Source: DATEAV01 sp964513155 (GTDB lineage Bacteria > Chloroflexota > Anaerolineae > Anaerolineales > E44-bin32). Taken from it: a DNA stretch of 27,650 bases. Made by a program: the position numbers and the translations under genes. The stretch is from assembly GCA_964513155.1 (NCBI GenBank), contig CAZEMA010000025.1, positions 1 to 27,650 on the forward strand, in the 5' to 3' direction. The notes beneath the pieces are model-generated. The model did not search any database and was not told where the DNA came from. It saw nothing but the letters and a program-made list of their open reading frames with translations. Of the stretch, positions 8,052 to 16,801 are shown piece after piece; positions within the stretch are counted from its first letter, which is position 1, and every line of letters begins with the position of its first letter.

Positions 8052-8231
8052 ATGGCAAAGTGCGCGAATTGCGGCAAGACAACGACCTTCGGTCACAATC
8101 GTAGTTTCTCGATGCGAGCCACCCAGCGGACCTTCCGCCCCAACCTTCAGCGCGTGACCGTTCTCGAAGGCGGCCGCCGGGTTCGGAAGACGTTGTGCGC
8201 CAAGTGCATCAAGCGCCTGGCCCGGACGTGA
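8052..8231 (+). CDS. rpmB: 50S ribosomal protein bL28
   Basis: This is a 59-residue basic protein of the large ribosomal subunit. The family pattern is clear: MAKCANCGK at the N-terminus, GHNRSFSMRATQRTF, and CAKCIKRL at the C-terminus. It is the zinc-binding form, with Cys 4, 7, 49 and 52 arranged as two CxxC pairs. The start is set by the first Met of the conserved N-terminus and by the purine-rich AGGAAAGG upstream. It is monocistronic, with its own promoter and a terminator right after the stop, and it diverges from asp23. Confidence 0.97.
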   Translation: MAKCANCGKTTTFGHNRSFSMRATQRTFRPNLQRVTVLEGGRRVRKTLCAKCIKRLART

Positions 8232-8268
8232 CGCGCTCGCTTCGACCCGCTCCTTGGTCCCACTGCCT

Positions 8269-8303
8269 CTCGGCCGCCTCCATGGCGGCCGAGGTCTTTG
8301 TCT
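8269..8303 (+). terminator. Rho-independent terminator of rpmB
   Basis: A perfect 10-bp stem (CTCGGCCGCC at 8269-8278, GGCGGCCGAG at 8284-8293) with a 5-nt loop is followed by GTCTTTGTCT. It lies 38 nt after the rpmB stop and abuts the 3' end of the convergent rpe gene. The tail is U-rich only in the plus direction. Confidence 0.85.
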
Positions 8304-8973
8304 ACCGTTTCAGGGCTGCGCGCAGTTCACGTAGCCCGGCCCCGATCCCTTGGGGGTGGCCGAAGACTGCCTTGGCGGCAACGAACACATCAGCGCCCGC
8401 TTCGGCGGCGCGAGGGGCCGTCTCCGCCGTCATCCCCCCATCGACCTCGATATACCCCTTATAGCGGCCCTCCTGGCGCCAACGGTCGATGCTGGCAATC
8501 TTGGGCAGCATCGACTCGATGAACTCCTGCCCAGAGAAGCCCGGATTGACCGTCATCACCAGGATCAAGTCACTCAGCGGCAGGACTTCGACAAGCGCCT
8601 CGGCGGGCGTCCCTGGGTTGAGGGATACGCCGGCTTTGACCCCCATCCCTCGAAGCGACTGCAGGACACGATAGATGTGCGGGCAGGCCTCGATATGCAC
8701 CGTCAGATGGGTCGCCCCTGCCTCGGCGAAGGCTGGGATCAGGCGGTCGGGCGATTCGACCATCAGGTGGACGTCGAGGGGCAGGCGCGTCGCTCTCCGG
8801 CAGGCCGAGACGATCGCAGGACCCATCGAGAGGTTGGGGGCAAAGTGCCCATCCATGACGTCGATGTGGATCCAATCCGCTCCGCCCGCTTCGGCTTCGG
8901 CAATGTCAGCGCCCAGGCGCGTGAAGTCGGCCGACAGGATGGAAGTCGCCAGAAGATACTGGTGACGGGACAT
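8302..8973 (-). CDS. rpe: Ribulose-phosphate 3-epimerase
   Basis: Rpe interconverts ribulose 5-phosphate and xylulose 5-phosphate in the pentose phosphate pathway. The 223-residue TIM-barrel protein carries SILSADF (11-17), HIDVMDGHFAPN (36-47, with catalytic Asp 38 and metal-binding His 36), DVHLMVE, MTVNPGFSGQ and EVDGGM (second catalytic Asp). Two in-frame ATGs compete, at 8985 and 8973. The 8973 start is chosen because a well-spaced promoter has its -10 covering the 8985 ATG, so transcription would begin at about 8974; the transcript would then be leaderless. No ribosome binding site precedes either ATG. It is a single-gene unit convergent with rpmB. Confidence 0.95.
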   Translation of the reverse strand: MSRHQYLLATSILSADFTRLGADIAEAEAGGADWIHIDVMDGHFAPNLSMGPAIVSACRRATRLPLDVHLMVESPDRLIPAFAEAGATHLTVHIEACPHIYRVLQSLRGMGVKAGVSLNPGTPAEALVEVLPLSDLILVMTVNPGFSGQEFIESMLPKIASIDRWRQEGRYKGYIEVDGGMTAETAPRAAEAGADVFVAAKAVFGHPQGIGAGLRELRAALKR

Positions 8974-8980
8974 GGGCACA

Positions 8981-9009
8981 ATCATACCGTCGCCAGAGGC
9001 ATTTTACAA
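8981..9009 (-). promoter_or_regulatory. Promoter of rpe, predicted to give a leaderless mRNA
   Basis: On the minus strand TTGTAA (9009-9004) and TATGAT (8986-8981) are 17 nt apart. Only 7 nt separate the -10 from the ATG at 8973, so the expected start site coincides with the start codon. Confidence 0.65.
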
Positions 9010-9268
9010 GGTAGTCCGCCAGAAGGGAGCCCAACGGCTCCGATCGAAAGCGGATACGGGTAGTCCCAATAGAGTTAGGAGACCGTCACCGGTCAGCATC
9101 AATCCGCCCTGACGGGCCGGGTTCGCGAGACAGACGGGTTTTGCCAGTGAAGATTCCTGGCGTGACGGGTGGGGGAAGGTCCCAAGGGGATTGGGTTGAC
9201 GGGGCCGGCCTAGGAGGTGGAGAGGGGCGAAGGAGCTTCCGCATCGACAGCGCGGCGCCTGCCTTCGA
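9010..9268. other. Gene-free stretch between rpe and the lipoprotein gene
   Basis: No supportable gene is seen. The only open frame of note (9141-9329, plus) is a Gly/Arg-rich reading without a family match or a start signal. A short GACCG/CGGTC hairpin near 9080 is too small to interpret. Confidence 0.5.
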
Positions 9269-9277
9269 TGCTAGAAT
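9269..9277 (+). promoter_or_regulatory. Extended -10 promoter for the lipoprotein gene
   Basis: TGC followed by TAGAAT (9272-9277) forms an extended -10 element (TGn before the hexamer), about 50 nt upstream of the GTG start. No good -35 is present at 16-18 nt, which is typical of extended -10 promoters. Confidence 0.5.
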
Positions 9278-9325
9278 CGGGGTACGCTCGGCTTCTGCAG
9301 GGCACGTCCATTGTTGGGAGGTGTT

Positions 9326-9826
9326 GTGAAAAGCTCCGTGCGCTTCATCGTCGCGGGATGCCTGCTGGGGAGCCTGCTTGCTTGCTCACCGCAGGTAGCC
9401 ACCCTAAACGTGCCATCCATCACGGCAACTGCCGTGGCGCCAGCCGTTGGCGGCGAGTGTGACGCCCGTTCGACCCGGATCCTGGCCAATACGGCCTACA
9501 GCCTGCGGATGGAGGCGACTGCCGATCCCTATCCCTACAACTGCCTCTACTATTGCATGTGGCTCCCGGACCCAGGCGAGGCCCTGGAGATTAGCCTGTC
9601 CGATGCCCTGGCAGATCTCGACCTCTTCATCGGCTACGGGAGCATGGAAGCAATTGCCGGCGTCGATGTTGTGGAGGGGCAGACATACACCTGGAAATCC
9701 AACACGCCCGGAATGGGCAACGAAGCTCTGCAGATCGCGTCCCCAGCCGCGGGGGTCTACTATCTCGAAGTGTGCTCCTACGAGGGCGAGGCGACGGACT
9801 TTCGGTTGGCATCGTCGTTGCGCTGA
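9326..9826 (+). CDS. Putative lipoprotein with PPC-like beta domain
   Basis: This encodes 166 residues. The N-terminus is a lipoprotein signal peptide: basic MKSSVR, a hydrophobic core, and the lipobox LLAC with Cys 20 as the lipidation site. The mature part contains LSDALADLDLFIGYGS and GVYYLEVCSYEG, the pattern of bacterial pre-peptidase C-terminal (PPC) beta-sandwich domains. These are usually attached to secreted proteases, but no catalytic domain is present here. Four Cys in the mature region (two in a NCLYYC stretch) may form disulfides. The GTG at 9326 is chosen for its strong GGAGG just upstream (4-nt spacing) and because it starts at the basic n-region. It stands alone between its own promoter and a terminator. 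It may bind ligand or the cell surface; function is unknown. Confidence 0.8.
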   Translation: MKSSVRFIVAGCLLGSLLACSPQVATLNVPSITATAVAPAVGGECDARSTRILANTAYSLRMEATADPYPYNCLYYCMWLPDPGEALEISLSDALADLDLFIGYGSMEAIAGVDVVEGQTYTWKSNTPGMGNEALQIASPAAGVYYLEVCSYEGEATDFRLASSLR

Positions 9827-9902
9827 AGAGCGGGTTCTTGGCGCCTGTGGGGAGGCTCTCGGGCGCCAGGGTTCATGTCTCGGCCTGGGTGATATCCGTC
9901 AA

Positions 9903-9936
9903 GGGGCTGTCCGAGGAGACATGTCGGACAGCCCTT
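9903..9936 (+). terminator. Strong hairpin, probable terminator after the lipoprotein gene
   Basis: A perfect 11-bp inverted repeat (GGGCTGTCCGA at 9904-9914, TCGGACAGCCC at 9924-9934) encloses a 9-nt loop, and the pairing can extend by AA/TT around a bulged G. The following TTGCCTTCCT is pyrimidine-rich but not a clean U-run. It lies about 77 nt past the stop at 9826. On the minus strand it is about 170 nt past the rlmN stop, with no T-run. Confidence 0.6.
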
Positions 9937-10106
9937 GCCTTCCTCACGGGGGAGGATTGCCTATCCGACACGACGGAAGACGCGTTGGCCCAAGGCTGAC
10001 TTCGCATAGCCAGCGCCAAAGGCTTCCGGCTGCCTTCGCTTCTGCGGGCAAGGCGGTTGCTCATCAGCCTGTTGGGAGTCTGCGCCAATGAGGCTCGAGG
10101 GAGGGC

Positions 10107-11150
10107 TCAGTCGGTGGCCTCGGTGGCCAGTTGGCCACACCCAGCCTGGATGTCGATGCCGCGACGCAGTCGGACGGTGCAGGCCAACCCTCGGGCCGCG
10201 AGCAGGTCGTGGAAAGCCTGCGCTCGCGCGCGAGGGGAAGCCTCCCCGGCGTACTTCCGAGTGGGATTCAGAGGGATCAGGTTGACATGGCAGTTGAGGC
10301 CGAGGAGCAGGTCTGCCAGGGCATTGGCCTGTTCGACCGTGTCATTGACGCCTTGGATCAGCGCCCACTCGAACGTCAGGCGCCGTCCGGTCCGCGTGGT
10401 GTATTCGCGGCAGGCAGGCAGTAGGACCGAAAGGGGGTAGCGCCGACTGACGGGCACCAACCGCTCCCGCAAGTCATCCGTGGCGGCATGAAGCGAGATG
10501 GCTAGGTTGACCTGCCGGTTCTCCGCGGTGAAACGCTCGATTCCGGGAATGAGGCCGACGGTGGAGATGGTGAAGCGGCGGGCGCCGAAGTTGAAGCCGC
10601 GGGCGTCGTTGAGGCGATCGATTGCCTCCATCGTCGCTTCGTAGTTGTGAAATGGTTCGCCCATCCCCATGACGACGATGTTGGTGAGGTGCTCCTCGGA
10701 TTGCGCCAGCTGCCGCGCGAACAGCAGCACCTGCTCGACGATTTCCCCTGCGCTCAAGTGGCGCTTGAAGCCCATCTGGCCGGTGGCGCAGAAGACGCAG
10801 CCCATGGCGCATCCGGCCTGGGTGGAGATGCACGCCGTCCTGCGCCGCTCGTAGCGCATCAAGACGGCTTCGATGGCCACGCCGTCAGTCAAGCCCAACA
10901 GGAGCTTCTCGGTGCCTCCGTCCTTTGAACGCGCGCTGGCCTTGATGGTCATTGAGCTGAAAGACAGGTTGTCCCCGAGGAGCGTCCGGAGCGGGGAGGG
11001 TAGATCCGTCATGCTGGTCGGCGTGTCCAGGAGGCGCCGGTAGATGCTTCGCCAGACCTGTGCGGAGCGATACGCTGGCTGGTCCCATGCCTCGAGCCGT
11101 TTGGCAAGAGTCTCCCAGGTGAAGTCATAAACGAGGGGGGGCGCGCTCAT
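10107..11150 (-). CDS. rlmN: Dual-specificity 23S rRNA/tRNA adenine-C2 methyltransferase RlmN
   Basis: RlmN is a radical SAM enzyme that methylates A2503 of 23S rRNA and A37 of some tRNAs. The 347-residue protein has the radical SAM cluster GCAMGCVFC (Cys 114, 118, 121), the MGMGEPFHNY motif near residue 163, and the second methyl-carrying Cys 338 in GIDIQAGCGQL. It is clearly RlmN rather than resistance-type Cfr by overall pattern and housekeeping context, though sequence alone cannot exclude unusual specificity. The ATG overlaps the stop of the upstream HAD gene (ATGA), so the two are translationally coupled. It is the last gene of the tig-clpP-clpX run. Confidence 0.96.
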   Translation of the reverse strand: MSAPPLVYDFTWETLAKRLEAWDQPAYRSAQVWRSIYRRLLDTPTSMTDLPSPLRTLLGDNLSFSSMTIKASARSKDGGTEKLLLGLTDGVAIEAVLMRYERRRTACISTQAGCAMGCVFCATGQMGFKRHLSAGEIVEQVLLFARQLAQSEEHLTNIVVMGMGEPFHNYEATMEAIDRLNDARGFNFGARRFTISTVGLIPGIERFTAENRQVNLAISLHAATDDLRERLVPVSRRYPLSVLLPACREYTTRTGRRLTFEWALIQGVNDTVEQANALADLLLGLNCHVNLIPLNPTRKYAGEASPRARAQAFHDLLAARGLACTVRLRRGIDIQAGCGQLATEATD

Positions 11151-11950
11151 CGAGAGACGCCATCGAGTGCCCGACAGACGTCGGGAAGGCCTTCAAAGAC
11201 CCAATCCGGCCGGACTGGGGAGTTCGCCAGGTCCTCCCGGCGAGTGACCCCGGTCAGGACGATGGCGGCCTTCAGGCCCGCCCGCTGACCGCCAAGGATA
11301 TCAGTTTCCAGGCGGTCACCGAGGGCGAGCGTAGCCTCAGGTGGAACCTCGAGATGGGCGAGCGCTTGCGCATAGACGTACGGCTCAGGCTTGCCAACGA
11401 TCTTGGGTGCGCGCCCTGATGCTGCTTGCAGGGCAGCAAGCAGCGCACCGCTGCCCGGTGCCAGACCGCGTTCGGTGGGGTAGGTGACATCGCCGTTAGT
11501 GCCCAGGAACAGCGCCCCAGCTCGGATGGCGAGCGAGGCCTCAGTGAGCATCTGGTAGGTTACCTGCCGGTCGAGGCTTCCGATGACGGCCTGCACATTC
11601 TCGGCACGGTCGGCGAGCAGGAATCCAAGCGAGGTCAGCGCTTCCTTGAGTGGCGCTTCGCCTACGACGTAGATCCGCGCCCCCCGCGGGAAGAGGTCGC
11701 GCAAGTAGACCGCGGTGGCGGCGGACGATGTCAGGATCTCATCCCGGCTGACCTCAACCCCCATCCGTCGCAGCTTCGCCTGGACCATCTGCGCCGTCGT
11801 TGTGGCGTTGTTGGATACCAGGATGAAGCGGATCTGCCTCCTTCGCAGCAGGGCGAAGAACTCATGAAGCCCGGGGAGCGGCATGTCGCCGAGCCACAGG
11901 ACCCCGTCGAGGTCGATGATCATGGCGCGAGTGGCGGTGAGATCATCCAT
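11147..11950 (-). CDS. HAD-superfamily hydrolase, subclass IIA (NagD-like phosphatase)
   Basis: This 267-residue cytoplasmic phosphatase has HAD motif I (MIIDLDGVLW, nucleophile and acid/base Asp), motif II (FILVSNNAT), the catalytic Lys in IVGKPEPYVY and motif IV (ALGDRLETDILGG). The cap between motifs II and III is the IIA type seen in NagD, AraL and phosphoglycolate or p-nitrophenyl phosphatases. The substrate cannot be assigned; phosphoglycolate, sugar phosphate or nucleotide are all possible. It starts 27 nt after the DUF1028 gene, with only a weak ribosome binding site, and overlaps rlmN by 4 nt. Confidence 0.92.
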   Translation of the reverse strand: MDDLTATRAMIIDLDGVLWLGDMPLPGLHEFFALLRRRQIRFILVSNNATTTAQMVQAKLRRMGVEVSRDEILTSSAATAVYLRDLFPRGARIYVVGEAPLKEALTSLGFLLADRAENVQAVIGSLDRQVTYQMLTEASLAIRAGALFLGTNGDVTYPTERGLAPGSGALLAALQAASGRAPKIVGKPEPYVYAQALAHLEVPPEATLALGDRLETDILGGQRAGLKAAIVLTGVTRREDLANSPVRPDWVFEGLPDVCRALDGVSR

Positions 11951-11977
11951 GGACTGGGCTCGGGCGTGCGGAAGGAG

Positions 11978-12850
11978 TCACGGGCCGAACTTCTGGAGTA
12001 GGAACTCGAGGACAGGTCGGTCGATCCGTCCGGCGGCGAAGTCGGTCCGGTCCTCGAAGTTCTCGTTGCCGATGAAGGCCTCGAGGGCGCTTCGAGTGGC
12101 GGGATCGTAGATGCCATTGGCGGCCCCGCCGTAGTATTTGAGGCGAGCCATCATCGCTTGAAGCTGAGCGGCCACCGGCCCTTCGATCTTGATCTGGTCC
12201 TCGGCCGGGCTTTTGCCGAAGTAGAGCCAGTGCATCTTCAGCAACTCCGCCAAGCGCGGCACCGGGTCGGAGTGGTCGTCAACCCGGTAGTCGATCCAGA
12301 TGTCGTCGAAGGCGCCGTAGCCGGCCTCCGGCTTGACGACGAACAGGGCCGCGCTCTGGCGGCCGCGGCGGTCGCCGCCGGCGCGGTCGCCGGCCAGGAG
12401 GGCCGCCAGGAGGCGGTCAGGTAGCTCACCGGGGGTCTCGGCGAAGGTGGCAGCCATCGCCTCGATTGTCTCGGGTCCTGTCAGGATGTTGCCCTGGGCA
12501 GCGTAATGATCGCCGGTCTTGCCGCCGGCCCACGCGAGGCATTCTTTGCCGGTGTAGGTCGCCGCGCGGCCCTGCAAGTCAACGATGCCGACCTGGCGGT
12601 GCTCCCGGCCGCTGTCGGATGACAGCAGGGCTTCGAGCGTCTCCTGGGCGGACGCGCCGGCAGCCATCATCTCCAGGCCACGGGGCCCGAAGGAAGTGTT
12701 GGCGTAGGCCTGCGTGGCGAGGGCTCCTCCCTTGGAGGATGCCCAGGGGACGCGGGCTCCGACGGCTGGGAACTTCGAGGCGACGGCCACGCCCCAGGCA
12801 GGGCCATCAGGGTCATAGGCAGCAATCGAGAAGGTCGAGGGGTGGGGCAA
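11978..12850 (-). CDS. DUF1028 family protein with C-terminal putative peptidoglycan-binding domain
   Basis: This 290-residue protein matches the DUF1028 family: N-terminal STFSIAAYDPDGPAWGVAVA, then SKFPAVGARVPWA and QAYANTSFGPRGLEMM. The family has an Ntn-hydrolase-like appearance and an unclear function. The last ~70 residues (ANGIYDPATRSALEAF, then NFEDRTDF) resemble the putative peptidoglycan-binding module known at the C-terminus of DUF1028 proteins. No signal peptide is visible, so access to the wall is questionable. The start is a TTG at 12850, supported by GGAG 9 nt upstream and by the family's usual N-terminus; no in-frame ATG or GTG lies nearby. It begins 29 nt after clpX and appears to be part of the same transcript. 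Confidence 0.88.
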   Translation of the reverse strand: MPHPSTFSIAAYDPDGPAWGVAVASKFPAVGARVPWASSKGGALATQAYANTSFGPRGLEMMAAGASAQETLEALLSSDSGREHRQVGIVDLQGRAATYTGKECLAWAGGKTGDHYAAQGNILTGPETIEAMAATFAETPGELPDRLLAALLAGDRAGGDRRGRQSAALFVVKPEAGYGAFDDIWIDYRVDDHSDPVPRLAELLKMHWLYFGKSPAEDQIKIEGPVAAQLQAMMARLKYYGGAANGIYDPATRSALEAFIGNENFEDRTDFAAGRIDRPVLEFLLQKFGP

Positions 12851-12879
12851 GGCTGGTTTCTCCGAAGGGAGCGGCGGGC

Positions 12880-14187
<1,308 letters not shown>

Positions 14188-14190
14188 CGC

Positions 14191-14826
14191 TTAGCTATCC
14201 TTCTTTTCCGTTACCTTGTCCTCAGGCGCCGCCGGGTACAGCACATGGTCGATGATGCCATACTGCGAGGCACCTTCCCCGTCCATGTAGAAGTCCCGCT
14301 CGGTGTCCCGCTCGATCACGTCGAGCGGTTGGCTACAGTGCTTAGAGAGTATGTTATTGATTTTTTCCTTCAAGCGCAAGATCTCTTTGGCCTGAATCTC
14401 GATGTCGGTCGCCTGTCCCTGGACTCCGCCAAGGGGTTGGTGGAGGTGAATCGTGGCGTGCGGAAGGGCGTAGCGAAGGCCTTTCGTCCCCGCAGACAGC
14501 AGAACTGTCCCAAACGAGGCGGTAACCCCCACAGCTACGGTTGAGATCGAGTTGGACAGTTGCTGCATGGTGTCGTAGATGGCCAAGCCGGCGTAGATCC
14601 CGCCGCCAGGACAATTCAGGTACATCTGGATCTCTCGTTCCCTGTCCTCCTGGTTCAGATAGAGCAACTGGGCGACGATGACGTTCGCCACCTGGTCATT
14701 GATGGGCGTTCCCAGGAAGATGATTCGGTTCCGGAGGAGCAGGGAGTAGATGTCGTAGGCTCGCTCTCCCCGGCCGGAAGTCTCGATCACCATCGGGATG
14801 AGGGTATGGGGTTCCTCTTCCATCAT
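14191..14826 (-). CDS. clpP: ATP-dependent Clp protease proteolytic subunit ClpP
   Basis: ClpP forms the barrel-shaped serine protease that degrades proteins delivered by ClpX. The 211-residue protein keeps the catalytic triad: Ser 104 in VTASFGTVLL, His 129 in HLHQPLGG and Asp 178 in DTERDFYM. The neighbourhood of the nucleophile reads VTASFGT rather than the common AASMGA. The ATG at 14826 is chosen because GTGAGG lies 5 nt upstream and the gene then starts 7 nt after tig; the longer open frame to 14946 would run antiparallel to no signal and overlap tig by over 100 nt. It ends 3 nt before clpX. Confidence 0.97.
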   Translation of the reverse strand: MMEEEPHTLIPMVIETSGRGERAYDIYSLLLRNRIIFLGTPINDQVANVIVAQLLYLNQEDREREIQMYLNCPGGGIYAGLAIYDTMQQLSNSISTVAVGVTASFGTVLLSAGTKGLRYALPHATIHLHQPLGGVQGQATDIEIQAKEILRLKEKINNILSKHCSQPLDVIERDTERDFYMDGEGASQYGIIDHVLYPAAPEDKVTEKKDS

Positions 14827-14833
14827 GGCTGCC

Positions 14834-16237
14834 TCACTCCTTGGCCTGCGTTGTGTCTGGTATCGGGGCGGAAACGGCCTCGACGGCCGCCTCAGTCGCC
14901 GCCTCGGCGGCGGGCTCTGGTGCAGGCTCGGCCTGCCCCTTGGCAATCGCCACCAGACATGCGATCGCCTTGTCTGTCAGAAGATCAACCGCCAGCTTCC
15001 GGCGCGAGTTGGGATGCTCCAGGACCTTGCGCAGGCTCTCGCCTGCCTGTTCTGCCTCGGCCACCATCGTCTCGATGCGAGCGTTCACTTCCTCATCGCT
15101 GGTTTCGAGCTTCTCGGCCTCAACCACCTCCGAGAGCACCAGCGCCCGCGTCAGCCGCTCCCTGGCCCGCGGCTCGAGCTCGTCCCGCAGCGCCTTCTCG
15201 GTCTTCTTCTGGATCTTCAGGTAGTCGGCCAGGGCCAGCTTCTGGGACCTCAGGCGATACTCGAGGTCCTTGACCATGTCGTCCACTTCCTCGGTAAGGA
15301 GCTGAGGAGGGTAGGTCACGGTCGACCCCTCGACCACGGACTTCAGCACCTTCTCGGCGTACTCTGCCTCCGCCCGGCGGTCTGCCTGTGTCAGCAGACC
15401 CTGCCGGACCTTCAGCCGCAGATCCATCAGGTCGGTGAACTCGCCCGCGTTGCGGGCCAGCTCGTCAGTCCATTCGGGGACGGCCCGCGACTTGACCTCC
15501 CGACAGGTCAGGTGAAACCGGGCGACGCGGGCCCGAAGACTCTGGGCAGGGTAGTCCTCCGGGAAGGTGTACTCGAAGTCTTTCTCGTCGCCAGCCTTGA
15601 GCCCGATCAGGTATTGGATAACGCCCGGTACCGGCCAGTCGGTCTCGTCCGCGACAAGCACCGAAGCGTTTTCCTGCTTGACCAGCGGCTCCGCTTGGCT
15701 GCCCACTGGGCCGGGAAGCTCACCCACGACATCGGCCACGACCACATCGGTCAACTGAGCCGGGCGGTCGACGGGCTCGACCAGCGCCTGGCCCTGCCGC
15801 AGCTCTTCCATGAAAGCGTCGACGGCGGCATCCTCCACCTCGGCAGTCTCGAAGGGAAGTCGCGTCTCGCGATACTCGCCCAGGTCGATCTTGGGCGGCA
15901 GGGGGACGGTGTAGCTCAACACCAAGGGCGTCCGGCTGACGATCTTCTCGAGCGTCCCAGGCGCGAATGCCTCGACGGAGGCCGACTCGAGCGCTTGCCG
16001 ATAGACCTCCTGGCCAAGCGTGTCGATCGCCTCTTCGAAGACCACTCCCTCACCCAATCGGCTGAGGATGATCTCATAGGGGGCCTTTCCGGGCCGGAAC
16101 CCAGGGATACGCTTCTGGCCGCTCAACCGGCGTGCAGCGGAACGCATCGCTGCCTGCAGGCGGTCGTCGGGGACTTCCACGGTCATCCGCATTTGGCGGT
16201 TTTCAAGATCTTGCGTCTCTACCTTCAACGTCTTCAT
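14834..16237 (-). CDS. tig: Trigger factor, ribosome-associated chaperone / prolyl isomerase
   Basis: Trigger factor docks at the ribosomal exit tunnel and shields nascent chains. The 467-residue protein has the ribosome-binding signature GFRPGKAP (46-53), an FKBP-like middle domain (about 150-245) whose sequence is divergent, and a long helical C-terminal chaperone body ending in an Ala/Glu/Pro-rich tail. The tail (about the last 40 residues) is low complexity and may be flexible. The ATG at 16237 matches the family N-terminus (MKTLKVETQDLE) and is preceded by GGGAAGG. An upstream reading would run through the tRNA-Leu gene and is rejected. It is the first protein gene after the tRNA in this transcript. 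Confidence 0.95.
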   Translation of the reverse strand: MKTLKVETQDLENRQMRMTVEVPDDRLQAAMRSAARRLSGQKRIPGFRPGKAPYEIILSRLGEGVVFEEAIDTLGQEVYRQALESASVEAFAPGTLEKIVSRTPLVLSYTVPLPPKIDLGEYRETRLPFETAEVEDAAVDAFMEELRQGQALVEPVDRPAQLTDVVVADVVGELPGPVGSQAEPLVKQENASVLVADETDWPVPGVIQYLIGLKAGDEKDFEYTFPEDYPAQSLRARVARFHLTCREVKSRAVPEWTDELARNAGEFTDLMDLRLKVRQGLLTQADRRAEAEYAEKVLKSVVEGSTVTYPPQLLTEEVDDMVKDLEYRLRSQKLALADYLKIQKKTEKALRDELEPRARERLTRALVLSEVVEAEKLETSDEEVNARIETMVAEAEQAGESLRKVLEHPNSRRKLAVDLLTDKAIACLVAIAKGQAEPAPEPAAEAATEAAVEAVSAPIPDTTQAKE

Positions 16238-16320
16238 CCTTCCCGGGCGAAGTGCCTGGGCACCGTCATGCGATTCGACTCGGTAGCCGCAGGGTGGAAA
16301 CGACTGGACAGAGGCCGGAG

Positions 16321-16402
16321 TGGGGAAGGAGGGACTTGAACCCTCACGCCTCGCGGCACGTGATCCTAAGTCACGCCTGTCTGCCAGTTCCAGCACTTCC
16401 CC
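16321..16402 (-). tRNA. tRNA-Leu (anticodon UAG)
   Basis: An 82-nt class II tRNA folds completely on the minus strand. The acceptor is GGGGAAG/CTTCCCC with discriminator A. The D arm contains AACTGGCAGA, and the anticodon stem CGTGA/TCACG holds loop CTTAGGA with anticodon TAG. There is a long variable arm (GCC-GCGA-GGC) and T arm GAGGG-TTCAAGT-CCCTC. The long variable arm and anticodon identify leucine. CCA is not encoded. It lies 83 nt upstream of tig and just after a near-consensus promoter. Confidence 0.97.
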
Positions 16403-16410
16403 TGGGGGCC

Positions 16411-16439
16411 ATTATATCTTCCGCCCGAGGGGCTGTAAA
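16411..16439 (-). promoter_or_regulatory. Near-consensus sigma-70 promoter of the tRNA-Leu-tig-clpP-clpX operon
   Basis: On the minus strand TTTACA (16439-16434) and a perfect TATAAT (16416-16411) are 17 nt apart. Eight nt separate the -10 from the mature tRNA 5' end, so transcription starts at or just before the tRNA. Confidence 0.88.
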
Positions 16440-16801
16440 GGCGGTGTACTCGTTCAGGACATATCGGACAGGCGGAGGATTCACGGGTCATCAATCCCCT
16501 CGGACGACACCCGCCATGCCGACAGAGCACAGGGCGCACGGTTGCCTCACCCCCTGCGGTTCCTCTTCCGAATTGGCAGGCGTTCCCATGCAGGGGGAGG
16601 CCCTCCGCTCACCTGCACTGCGCTGCGCGCAGCGCGGCGCAAGTGTCGCTACGGGCTGCTGCGCGAGGGCATGGGGTGAGGGTTCGAAGTCCGGCCTGCG
16701 ATGTCCCGTGTCACTATCTCATATGTATCTGAACGCAATCAGCGGAAGGCTTGCAGAACTGCGGCGCGCCTTCGAGGCAGGCCGTCAAGCTCAGAAGGAA
16801 T
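16440..16801. other. Gene-free stretch between the tRNA promoter and the HAD-DinB gene
   Basis: No open frame here has a start signal or family resemblance. The stretch contains the inverted-repeat-bounded element at 16545-16681, described separately, and otherwise nothing recognised. Confidence 0.5.
16545..16681. repeat. 137-bp GC-rich element bounded by inverted CCTCACCCC arms
   Basis: Perfect 9-bp inverted arms (16545-16553 and 16673-16681) bracket a highly self-complementary interior. The interior includes CCCTGC/GCAGGG (about 16551-16595) and the near-palindrome GCGCTGCGCGCAGCGC. No coding frame is convincing. It could be a miniature non-autonomous element, a dispersed intergenic repeat or a structured RNA; one copy alone cannot decide. 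Confidence 0.4.

Noticed and set aside
9141..9329. Small plus-strand open frame before the lipoprotein
   Set aside because: Gly/Arg/Ser-rich low-complexity translation. It covers the lipoprotein promoter and runs past the lipoprotein start in another frame.
9873..10088. Minus-strand open frame of 71 codons after rlmN
   Set aside because: It covers the perfect hairpin at 9903-9936 and shows no family pattern or start signal.
10107..11150. Cfr-type antibiotic resistance methyltransferase
   Set aside because: The sequence pattern and the clp/HAD operon context fit the housekeeping enzyme RlmN.
14827..14946. Upstream extension of the clpP reading frame
   Set aside because: Arg/Pro-rich shadow of the tig 3' end; the ATG at 14826 has a good ribosome binding site and gives a normal ClpP length.
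16238..16396. Upstream extension of the trigger factor reading frame
   Set aside because: It runs through the tRNA-Leu gene, and the family N-terminus begins at the ATG at 16237.
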